A stretch of 5,056 nucleotides of DNA from an uncultured Ruminococcus sp. (GCA_937902395.1 CALGTV010000072.1:1-5056), one strand, 5' to 3'; numbered from the stretch's first letter, positions 1-5,056 are shown. The notes: generated by a model from the sequence alone, not told the origin. Numbers and translations: made by a program.

Positions 1-7
1 ATCGATT

Positions 8-190
8 ATGACAAATGATAACAGCATTATGAAATTTGAAGAAGTAATGGCATATCTGGATATTGGTAAAAGTACCCTATATACCTTGCTCAGAAACGGT
101 GACATACAATCATTTAAAATCGGTAAAACCTGGAAAATCCCAAGAAAAGCTGTTGAGGATTATATTCAGAAATCTATCAACCGTAAATGA
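8..190 (+). CDS. Excisionase-family helix-turn-helix DNA-binding protein
   Basis: This 60-residue protein consists almost wholly of one small winged-helix domain of the excisionase/MerR-like HTH_17 type. The helix-turn-helix runs from about residue 8 to 35 (KFEEVMAYL, then IGKSTLYTLLRNG). It is followed by the wing with the family's FKIGKTWKIPR pattern and a last helix, AVEDYIQK. Proteins of this size and fold bind DNA at the ends of integrative elements and direct excision, or act as small element regulators. The start is uncertain: ATG at 8 gives 60 residues, ATG at 29 gives the compact form beginning MKFEEV, and the frame is open to the window edge, so a few residues could lie upstream. 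It ends at TGA 188-190 and a strong terminator follows at once, so it is the last gene of its transcript. A tyrosine recombinase often follows such genes, but none is present here. The domain call is firm; the excision role is inferred. Confidence 0.82.
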   Translation: MTNDNSIMKFEEVMAYLDIGKSTLYTLLRNGDIQSFKIGKTWKIPRKAVEDYIQKSINRK

Positions 191-212
191 AACTAATCGT
201 AATATAACAAAT

Positions 213-257
213 CCTCTGTTGGAGAATGTGTCCAACAGAGGTGTTTTTAGTTTTTTT
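213..257 (+). terminator. Intrinsic terminator after the excisionase-like gene
   Basis: A perfect 11-bp stem, CCTCTGTTGGA (213-223) pairing with TCCAACAGAGG (231-241), encloses a 7-base loop. It is followed by a T-rich tail, TGTTTTTAG then seven Ts, ending near 257. It lies 22 bases after the stop of the gene ending at 190 and should insulate the downstream cassette from transcription entering from the left. Confidence 0.9.
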
Positions 258-339
258 AAAGAAGCACACAGGCTTGTGTAGCTGCCAAAGGCATATTTTC
301 GATAAAAACCAAACTGTCGGGAGACATGTTATTTTTATA

Positions 340-368
340 TTGTTTCACTGCTCATTGTATCTTATATG
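340..368 (+). promoter_or_regulatory. Possible sigma-A-type promoter for the transporter cassette
   Basis: TTGTTT (340-345) and TATATG (363-368) are 17 bases apart and resemble -35 and -10 boxes, four of six matches for the second. They lie after the terminator at 213-257 and just before the regulator remnant and ATPase gene. This would be the only visible promoter for the cassette, but AT-rich sequence yields such matches by chance, and the site may be a leftover or a coincidence. Confidence 0.25.
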
Positions 369-373
369 TTATT

Positions 374-541
374 ATGAAGACTAAAACGTTGAAGAATGTA
401 AATCGCCTATATTTTCACATCGAGGAACAGATTAAGGCTATTGAATCCCTACTGTTAGAGGCTGGAGATAAAGCGAGAAAATGTGGTATCACTATGGACG
501 AGCTTCACAATTTACTTGACCTTGTTAATGAAGGAGAATGA
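374..541 (+). pseudogene. C-terminal remnant of a YtrA-like GntR-family regulator (probable)
   Basis: This 55-residue frame reads as a charged amphipathic stretch, IEEQIKAIESLLLEAGDKARK, broken near its end by CGITMDELHNLLDLV. That is the style of the C-terminal helical tail of YtrA-family GntR repressors, which typically ends in a long helix, a Gly-Ile/Leu-Ser/Thr turn and an 'EEL..LL' helix. Such repressors are about 120-130 residues, with a winged helix-turn-helix in the first 70; none of that part is present. The frame stays open to an ATG at 326, but the extra residues look like hydrophobic noise. ATG 374 has no ribosome binding site, and a GGGAG sits only two bases before ATG 326. The stop (TGA 539-541) overlaps the ATPase start region, the usual spacing for a regulator leading an exporter operon. 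Position and tail support the call; a genuine small protein cannot be excluded. Confidence 0.5.
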
Positions 542-546
542 TTATG
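531..546 (+). promoter_or_regulatory. Ribosome binding site that fixes the ATPase start at 544
   Basis: AAGGAG at 531-536 is one base from the ATG at 538 but seven bases from the ATG at 544. Normal spacing therefore favours 544 (MSEYEN) over 538 (MIMSEYEN). The site lies inside the end of the upstream remnant, consistent with former translational coupling. Confidence 0.7.
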
Positions 547-1308
547 AGCGAATATGAAAACGCGATTGAGATCAAAGGTATTACGAAAAAATATGACGGC
601 TTCACACTTGACAACGTAAGCTTCGCCGTGCCAAAGGGCAGTATTATGGGCTTTATCGGACAGAATGGTGCAGGTAAGTCCACAACTATCCGCAGTCTGC
701 TGAATATTATACCTGTTGACAGTGGTGAAATAAAGATTTTAGGTCTTGACCACTTAAAGAATGAAAAAGAAATAAAGGAGCGTATCGCAGTTGTATTTGA
801 TGAACTGCCATTCAATGATGTTTTCAATGCCAAGGATATGTCACGAATTTTCGAAGGCATTTATCCGAAGTGGAACAGAAACATCTATGTTCGCTATCTT
901 GAGCGATTTCAGCTGCCTATGAAAAAGAAAATTGGTGAATTTTCAAAGGGTATGAAAATGAAATTACAGATTGCCTGTGCATTATCCCACGAGGCAGAGC
1001 TGCTCGTTATGGACGAGCCTACATCAGGTCTTGATCCTGTTGTCCGTGATGAAATTCTGCGTATCTTTATGGAATATCTTGCAGATGGTGAACGCAGTAT
1101 TCTTATGTCATCCCACATCACAAGCGACCTTGAAAAGATTGCGGATAGTATCACATACATTGACAGGGGGAAAATTCTGCTTAGTGGTTACAAGGATGAA
1201 ATACTTGAAACCCACGGCATAATCAAGTGCAGTAAGGAACAGCTTGCTGAAATTGATGGCAAGCGGCTGGAGAACATATTCCTTTGCTCTGCCTGTAACT
1301 GCATTTGA
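544..1308 (+). CDS. ABC transporter ATP-binding protein, C-terminus lost in a deletion
   Basis: This cytoplasmic nucleotide-binding subunit of an ABC-2 type exporter would power the permeases encoded next to it. From the start at 544 the protein has 254 residues. Walker A is GQNGAGKST at 39-47. The Q-loop region reads VVFDELPF (83-90), with acidic residues in place of the usual Gln. The signature is degenerate (FSKGM, 133-137), Walker B with the D-loop is LLVMDEPTSGLDP (153-165), and the switch His is in SSH (189-191). The FSKGM-type signature and FDELPF loop are as in YtrB/PmtA-like ATPases, which usually reach about 285-300 residues. Homologous-looking sequence stops near residue 240 (IDGK); the last 14 or so residues, ending SACNCI, are permease DNA read in the wrong frame. 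The catalytic core is complete, so it may fold, but the missing tail makes function doubtful. The substrate is not evident. Confidence 0.9.
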   Translation: MSEYENAIEIKGITKKYDGFTLDNVSFAVPKGSIMGFIGQNGAGKSTTIRSLLNIIPVDSGEIKILGLDHLKNEKEIKERIAVVFDELPFNDVFNAKDMSRIFEGIYPKWNRNIYVRYLERFQLPMKKKIGEFSKGMKMKLQIACALSHEAELLVMDEPTSGLDPVVRDEILRIFMEYLADGERSILMSSHITSDLEKIADSITYIDRGKILLSGYKDEILETHGIIKCSKEQLAEIDGKRLENIFLCSACNCI

Positions 1309-1768
1309 AAAAACTGTCACAAAATACATCTTAAAGTTTTCTTCAATAATTATCGGCGCAGTTCTTACATTTATCGGATCAGCTCTGATTCATAAAGTTG
1401 GAGGAAGTGATATGTCGTCAGCGGTTATGTTCAGCTATTTTATTTGCCTTGACGTGTTTCTTATAATTGATATTGTATACCAATCTTTTATTCTTCGTGC
1501 AAATGATATTAAATCTCTTAAAAAGTTCGGAGCAATTGCAGGCGGTATTGTTACAGTTGTATTGTTTGCTTTGGAATTGATTCCCTCAGAAGTTTCCGAT
1601 TCCGAGTTTAACACATTTATAACCGAGCTTGAAACTGCGCCTTCACCTGTAGTGCTGAACAAATATATCGGATTTGTAACAATTCCCGACACAATAGGAA
1701 TTATAGGAATTATATTGACTGTTATAATTCTGATAACGGGTTTTGTTGTAACTCTTAAAAATTATTAA
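1244..1768 (+). pseudogene. ABC-2 transporter permease, N-terminally truncated
   Basis: This frame encodes the C-terminal two thirds of an ABC-2 family permease (ABC2_membrane_5-like). Recognisable sequence begins near 1262 with GWRTYSFALPVTAFEKTVTKYI. This matches the 'Y..SLPVSR..iv.sKYi' segment that normally lies about 60-70 residues into such proteins, just before the third helix. Four membrane segments remain: from about KFSSIIIGAVLTFIG, from VMFSYFICLDVFLIIDIVY, from FGAIAGGIVTVVLFALELI, and from TIGIIGIILTVIILITGFV, ending LKNY. The ATG at 1244 lies inside the ATPase gene and precedes the junction, so residues before about 1262 are ATPase DNA out of frame. The two genes are offset by +1, so no simple fusion protein results. 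An internal start at 1412 could yield a still shorter protein. It ends at TAA 1766-1768, where the ribosome binding site of the next gene begins. Confidence 0.8.
1400..1414 (+). promoter_or_regulatory. Internal ribosome binding site and possible restart ATG in the truncated permease
   Basis: GGAGG at 1400-1404 lies seven bases before ATG 1412-1414, which is in the permease frame and gives MSSAVMFSYF. In an intact permease this would be an internal Gly-Gly-Ser-Asp-Met stretch. After the deletion it is the best-placed start codon for the remaining permease. Use of the site is inferred. Confidence 0.35.
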
Positions 1769-1782
1769 AGGAGAGAAGTATA

Positions 1783-2517
1783 ATGACGGGTTATCTTTAC
1801 AAAGAATTAAAGCAGAACCGTCTGTATATTTTACTTACAGCAATTCTTGTTCCCGTGATGATTTTTCTCCCTTTGGTGGTAGTTATGGCAGGAGAAAAAA
1901 CTATGGCAAAGGAAGCTTTTTTATCTTTTGCAAATACCGGTATAGCATTAAGAATTATGTTTGCATTGGCAGGATTTGTTTCCGCATTTATAATTCAGAC
2001 TCTTACTCTTAAAGGCGATGACAAAAAAATGTGGGGATATTTCGTTGCTTCAAATCCAAAGGGAATTAATGGTTATGTTGTAATAAAATATCTGTTTGTA
2101 GCGGCGATGAGTTTATTTTTTCTTGTCCTTGGAATCGGATTTGACCTTGTTTTTACATTTATAACAAATTATATCGGCGGAATTTCCGTTCCACTTATGT
2201 CAGAGGCACTTTTGACAATGATGTTTCTTATGCTGTTATTTAACGCTGTTGAAATTCCATTTACAATTCGTTTCGGAGAGAAAAGGGGAAGTATAATCAG
2301 AACAGTAGTCGGACTTGGCATAATAATAGCTGTTCTTGTTGCCTTTTTTTTAAATCCTGTGGAAGTTTCTGATATAGTAAATGATTTCCTGTTCAGCGGA
2401 AAAATATCATCTCGTATGAAGTGGATTTTGCCCATTGCTTCAATATTAGCATATGGCATTTCCTGTGCTGTATCCTGCAAGTTATATATAAAAGGCGTAA
2501 TGAATTGTTATAAATAA
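1783..2517 (+). CDS. ABC-2 transporter permease, intact
   Basis: This 244-residue integral membrane protein begins MTGYLYKELKQNR, the cytoplasmic start typical of ABC-2 exporter permeases. It has about six hydrophobic segments, near residues 14-38, 51-75, 100-131, 137-158, 170-192 and 214-238. The segment GDDKKMWGYFVASNPKGING (residues about 78-97) lies before the third helix, where this family places its coupling loop and 'P.g..gyv..KYl' pattern. A clear AAGGAGAG ribosome binding site starts at the preceding gene's stop codon, with GGAG ending nine bases before the ATG. It is thus the third structural gene of the exporter operon. The layout of regulator, ATPase, permease, permease recalls the PmtR-PmtA-PmtB group and YtrA-type operons, whose exporters act on amphipathic or cell-wall-active peptides; the substrate here is unknown. 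No damage is visible, although its partners are broken. Confidence 0.88.
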   Translation: MTGYLYKELKQNRLYILLTAILVPVMIFLPLVVVMAGEKTMAKEAFLSFANTGIALRIMFALAGFVSAFIIQTLTLKGDDKKMWGYFVASNPKGINGYVVIKYLFVAAMSLFFLVLGIGFDLVFTFITNYIGGISVPLMSEALLTMMFLMLLFNAVEIPFTIRFGEKRGSIIRTVVGLGIIIAVLVAFFLNPVEVSDIVNDFLFSGKISSRMKWILPIASILAYGISCAVSCKLYIKGVMNCYK

Positions 2518-2700
2518 GGAAAAACCTTAAACATACTGAAATGAAAATAGAGGTTTGATATGGTGAAAACAGAGTGGATTATTTGTCCGACCTGTGGTGG
2601 CAAGACGCGCAATCAGATACGGGAGGATACAATTTTGAAAAACTGTCCTCTCTACTGCCCAAAATGCAAGCAGGAGAATTTAATAGAAGTAAGTAACTTA

Positions 2701-2736
2701 TACCAATCCCTAAAACAACTATAGACAAATCTAATG
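2701..2736 (+). repeat. Left terminal inverted repeat of the 157-bp element
   Basis: The first 15 bases match the complement of the right end with one difference (A/G at base 5). By hand count 26 of 36 bases agree over the extended repeat, with a second conserved block TAGACAAA at bases 22-29. It begins directly after TTA 2698-2700. Confidence 0.75.
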
Positions 2737-2742
2737 GCATAA

Positions 2743-2785
2743 ATACTGCCTGCCGTCGTTGGACTTCCTCACTATACGGCAGTAT
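2743..2785. repeat. Internal palindrome in the 157-bp element
   Basis: ATACTGCC (2743-2750) is complementary to GGCAGTAT (2778-2785). In an alternative register CTGCCGT (2750-2756) pairs with ACGGCAG (2776-2782). The two registers share the right arm, so the transcript could adopt either of two mutually exclusive hairpins. A function is not evident; central secondary structure is common in small non-autonomous elements. Confidence 0.5.
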
Positions 2786-2821
2786 GCTTTCGTCATCCGC
2801 CTTGACATACAGCATTTCTGT

Positions 2822-2857
2822 CATCATTTTTGTCTACTAACATTTTAGGGATCGGTA
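2822..2857 (-). repeat. Right terminal inverted repeat of the 157-bp element
   Basis: Read on the minus strand this begins TACCGATCCCTAAAA and carries the TAGACAAA block at the same distance as in the left end. It is followed by the second TTA of the target duplication (2858-2860). Confidence 0.75.
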
Positions 2858-2951
2858 TTAAAAGTTACAGTTATCAAAGAGCCAGACACTAAGATGCAGA
2901 GCTGATGAATTTCATCGCCTCTTTTGTCGTCCTTTTGATATTTCAAGTTTT

Positions 2952-2967
2952 AGGAGAAACGGTTATG
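2952..2967 (+). promoter_or_regulatory. Ribosome binding site that fixes the hydrolase start at 2965
   Basis: AGGAG at 2952-2956 lies eight bases before ATG 2965. The frame also opens at ATG 2905, overlapping the KTR stop as TGATG, but that start has no ribosome binding site. It would also put 20 extra residues before an ideal signal peptide, so 2965 is preferred. Confidence 0.8.
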
Positions 2968-3971
2968 AGAAAATTATTATCAGTAATACTTTCAGCTGTA
3001 ACATTATTTTGTATGCTATGCACACCTGTTGCAGCTGCTGGACATATAATACCATCCGGTGTTTCTTATAAAAATATCGGTACTGAAATTGAAAGCCTTG
3101 CAAAAGAAAATGAGGGAAACTATGCTTCTTTCGGAACAGCTGTATTCAGTGGTGATGAAGTGCTGTACGGTAAGCATTTCGGATATGTTGATCGCAAAAA
3201 TGGAATCATTGCAGACGAAAACGCTGTTTATGAATGGGGAAGTATTTCAAAAATGTTAGTTTGGGTAAGTGTTATGCAGCTGTATGAACAAGATAAGCTC
3301 GACCTTAATACTGATATACAGACGTATCTTCCTGAAGGCTTTTTCAAAAAACTCAAATATGACGAGCCAATTACAATGTTGAACCTTATGAACCACAACG
3401 CAGGCTGGCAGGAAACATCAACGACTATTGAAGTTGATGATGAGGAAGATATTATTTCTCTTGAAGAAGCACTCAAAAAAACCGAGCCTGCGCAGGTTTT
3501 CAAGCCTGGTGAGATTACAGCATATTCCAACTGGGGCGCGGCACTTGCTGGCTACATAGTCGAGTGTATCAGCGGTATGGATTATGCAGAATATCTACAT
3601 AAAAACGTTCTTGAACCGCTTGGCATGGAGCATACATCTGTATCTGCTGATTATCGTGATAACAAGTGGGTACGTGATCAGCGTGAAAAAACAAGATCCT
3701 ATCTTATTATGAATTTTCCTGAAATGGGAATCGTTAAGGACGAGGATTTAGGTACAGCAATGAGCTTTATACTCCTTTATCCGTCAGGTTCTGTAACGGG
3801 TACACTTGCTGATATGACAAAGTTCGCGCAGGCTTTTGTTTCTGATGAATGTCCTCTTTTCGAGAAACAGGAAACACTTGATTTAATGCTTTCCGCAAGC
3901 GATTTTTATGGTGACAGCGATATTCCGAAAATTGTCACGGTCTTTGGGTTACTGAATATGCCGTAACCACA

Positions 3972-4247
3972 ATGGGACATAGCGGCAACACAAATGCAGG
4001 AACTGCAAATCTTGTTTTTGATAAAGCGTCAAATACAGGAGTTGTTGTTCTTACTAATCAGCAGAATGAAAATGTGTTTTGCAATAATATTCCGGAAATT
4101 GTTTTTGGTTCTTTTGAAAATAACCCGATTTATACTAATGCCAAGATTACTGAACGTACCGACATCAGCGGAGATTATTTATTAAGCAGAGGATTATTTG
4201 ATGGTATGGCTAAAGTTTATTCAAGTCTTAGCTATCTTCCTTTGTAG
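3972..4247 (+). other. Middle fragment of the broken hydrolase gene: end of the catalytic domain
   Basis: This stretch carries the third active-site motif (GHSGNTNAG) and the closing beta strands (TANLVF and TGVVVLTNQQN) of the hydrolase domain. It then enters a linker before the amber stop at 4245. In the same frame upstream, from about 3930, the DNA reads NCHGLWVTEYAVTTMGHSG. So the fragment's native sequence begins well before its first ATG at 3972, which is not a real start. Confidence 0.7.
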
Positions 4248-4319
4248 CAGGGTGAAAATACAGATTCATATGCACAAGGCGGTATTCCTGCTCTTAAACG
4301 AATTTCGGATAACATCTAT

Positions 4320-4820
4320 ATGATTGAAGGCTCAACAGATTTTCTATATCAAACTGAAACTTCCGACGGGAAAATTATGCTTGAATATTCCTCAATGGCT
4401 TATATTCAAAGCGATATTGTAAAAAATGAATTTATTTCTGTGATTATTTTTGCAGTAATTGTGGTTGTAACACTTGTATTGCTTATCGTTAAGGGTGTAA
4501 AGAAACTTACAAGAAAGTATAGGGCTATTCTGGCAGATAAAGTAATCCTCACAGGTCAGCTTGGAAGGCTTGCAGTCGGAATTGTGTTCGTTCTTTTTCT
4601 TACAGTAACAGTATCAAAAGCGGTGTTTATCATTATGTGCATTGCTGCTGGGATTAGTGCAATTGTATGTTTTGTTTCGGCAGGATTTACTGTTAAGGCT
4701 ATTTTTACAGAAAAGAAACTGAACAAATTTTCTCGTATAAGATATCTTGTTTCCATGCTTTTCAATCTGTTTACAGCAGGATTTGTGATTTACTTTGAGC
4801 TGTTTAATTTCTGGTCGTAA
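4320..4820 (+). other. C-terminal fragment of the broken hydrolase gene: four-helix membrane domain
   Basis: This open stretch follows the amber codon in the same frame; codons 4248-4319 between them are also open and read QGENTDSYAQGGIPALKRIS and on. It encodes a short extracytoplasmic segment, four hydrophobic helices, and basic loops such as KGVKKLTRKYR and EKKLNKFSRIRY that would face the cytoplasm. The ATG at 4320 has no convincing ribosome binding site, so separate expression is unlikely. I see no catalytic motif in it, and an anchoring or partner-binding role is only a guess. Confidence 0.65.
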
Positions 4821-4964
4821 AAAACATCAGATTTATGCATTAAATCAGACTTTTCAAGAATTCTACGGTGATAAAATCATAAGTGTAATAAATTGTCAGA
4901 AAATGACCGAAACAATACAGGAAATGTATTCGGGAATTATTTTGGTTAACTTTGCCATTTTCAA

Positions 4965-5003
4965 AAGAGTGATATTGCACTTCAAGTGATATCACTCTTA
5001 TTT
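4965..5003 (+). terminator. Hairpin, probable (possibly bidirectional) terminator after the hydrolase gene
   Basis: A perfect 11-bp stem, AAGAGTGATAT (4965-4975) with ATATCACTCTT (4989-4999), is topped by an inner complementary pair CACTT/AAGTG offset by a two-base bulge. The following + strand tail is only ATTT. On the minus strand the stem ends in CTCTTTTG, a slightly better T-run, so it could serve transcripts from either side. It lies 145 bases past the hydrolase stop. Between 4821 and 4964 I see no gene, and 5004-5056 is too short to judge. Confidence 0.55.
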
Positions 5004-5056
5004 AGTGTCTCCTCAATAACCGCCCTTTTCAAAAAGCAAGTGATTTTTGTCATTTT

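Larger units (their letters stand above)
2701..2857. mobile_element. 157-bp non-autonomous inverted-repeat element (MITE-like)
   Basis: The element is bounded by terminal inverted repeats TACCAATCCCTAAAA (2701-2715) and TTTTAGGGATCGGTA (2843-2857), 14 of 15 bases matching. Identity continues weakly to about 36 bases, including a shared TAGACAAA block (2722-2729 and the complement of 2829-2836). It is flanked by TTA on both sides (2698-2700 and 2858-2860), a 3-bp target duplication. Removing the element and one TTA restores the interrupted KTR gene, which confirms the boundaries. It is too short to encode a transposase, so it would have moved with enzymes from a related full-length element. 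On the minus strand one frame stays open throughout. I do not recognise the family; a 3-bp duplication is compatible with several insertion sequence groups. Confidence 0.82.
2560..2905 (+). pseudogene. Cysteine-rich KTR protein gene, split by a 157-bp inserted element
   Basis: The frame begins MVKTEWIICPTCGGKTRNQI after AGAGG at 2549-2553. It carries two Cys pairs, CPTC (residues 9-12) and C-P-L-Y-C-P-K-C (29-36), in a zinc-ribbon-like arrangement with the KTR motif at 15-17. These mark the small Cys_rich_KTR family (about 60 residues) found in conjugative elements of Firmicutes; its biochemical role is unknown. The residues up to Leu47 (TTA 2698-2700) are native. From 2701 the frame enters an inserted element and stops at TAG 2722-2724, giving a 54-residue product with a foreign tail. 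The native ending resumes at 2861 and reads KVTVIKEPDTKMQS before TGA 2903-2905, which matches the family's usual C-terminus. Joining 2700 to 2861 restores an unbroken 61-residue protein. The cysteines survive in the truncated form, so partial function is possible. Confidence 0.87.
2965..4820 (+). pseudogene. Secreted serine hydrolase (beta-lactamase/PBP fold) with C-terminal membrane domain, broken twice
   Basis: Read as one gene, this gives 618 codons. A signal peptide, MRKLLSVILSAVTLFCML and on to about Ala25-Ala26, precedes a class C beta-lactamase/penicillin-binding-like domain. The catalytic S-x-x-K is SISK (residues 93-96), the Y-x-N is YSN (187-189), and the third motif is HSG (339-341 after frame repair), in the typical context GHSGNT. 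Four membrane helices follow (about 490-509, 536-551, 554-577 and 594-614). The fold covers peptidases, esterases and beta-lactamases acting outside the membrane; the substrate here cannot be told. Two lesions break it. A lost base in the A-run at 3928-3931 gives a 333-residue product ending at TAA 3964-3966, before the HSG motif. A TAG at 4245-4247 lies in an otherwise continuous frame. The surviving product has the serine and tyrosine motifs but neither the third motif nor the membrane anchor, so it is probably inactive. Confidence 0.87.

Noticed and set aside
264..282. Small imperfect palindrome GCACACA-GGCT-TGTGTAGC as an operator for the lost regulator
   Set aside because: The core is only five paired bases each side, it is far from the ATPase start, and no second copy is seen. 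It could be chance.
525..860. Minus-strand open frame opposite the ATPase (likewise 909-1160, 1435-1692, 2169-2480, 3228-3530 and 4556-4765)
   Set aside because: All lie opposite or within the + strand coding regions, which show clear motifs or membrane segments. They have no recognisable domains and are antisense shadows.
2802..2830. A perfect TTGACA (2802-2807) in the inserted element facing the hydrolase gene
   Set aside because: At 16-18 bases spacing only CATTTT-like sequence is present, and TACTAA (2835) or TATTAA (2856) are too far. An outward promoter is possible but not supported.
2902..2925. GATGAATTTCATC followed by CTCTTTTG as a terminator after the KTR gene
   Set aside because: The stem would have only four usable pairs and the T-run is short and offset.
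2905..2964. Hydrolase start at 2905, overlapping the KTR stop as TGATG
   Set aside because: AGGAG at 2952-2956 and a canonical signal peptide starting at 2965 make the later start much more likely.
3925..3935. Programmed ribosomal frameshift to express the full hydrolase
   Set aside because: The site lacks an X-XXY-YYZ slippery heptamer, I noticed no adjacent strong hairpin, and a second break (amber codon) follows downstream, so mutation explains it better.
4795..4989. A 64-residue + strand open frame overlapping the hydrolase end
   Set aside because: It starts inside the membrane domain in another frame, has no ribosome binding site, runs into a terminator-like hairpin and shows no domain character.

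Overview
This AT-rich window looks like a piece of a mobile element, probably an integrative and conjugative element (ICE), from a gut-type Clostridia or other Firmicutes genome. The evidence is an excisionase-type helix-turn-helix protein at the left edge, a cysteine-rich KTR protein of a family carried by Firmicutes ICEs, AGGAG-type ribosome binding sites, and a YtrA/PmtR-like regulator-transporter layout. No rRNA, tRNA, CRISPR array or integrase is visible.

Layout, all on the + strand: (1) 8-190, excisionase-like protein, closed by a near-perfect intrinsic terminator (213-257). (2) 258-541, a short spacer and a C-terminal scrap of what looks like a YtrA-family GntR regulator. (3) 544-2517, an ABC-2 type exporter cassette. 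The ATPase keeps all its nucleotide-binding motifs but has lost its C-terminus, the first permease has lost its N-terminus (a single deletion near 1250-1270 explains both), and the second permease is intact. (4) 2560-2905, the KTR gene, split by a 157-bp non-autonomous inverted-repeat element (2701-2857) with a TTA target duplication. (5) 2965-4820, one gene for a secreted serine beta-lactamase/PBP-fold hydrolase with a C-terminal four-helix membrane domain, broken by a one-base frameshift near 3928-3931 and an amber codon at 4245. (6) 4821-5056, no convincing gene, but a strong hairpin at 4965-4999.

The intact ancestor would have been a regulator-ATPase-permease-permease exporter beside a KTR gene and a membrane-anchored serine hydrolase. 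Such a set could export or resist a peptide or cell-wall-active compound, but that role is inference. As it stands, four genes are visibly damaged and a fifth (the regulator) is probably a remnant. Only the excisionase-like gene and the second permease look whole. The main interest is therefore mutational: a decaying accessory cassette in which each lesion can be reconstructed, plus a small transposable element whose insertion can be undone to the base.
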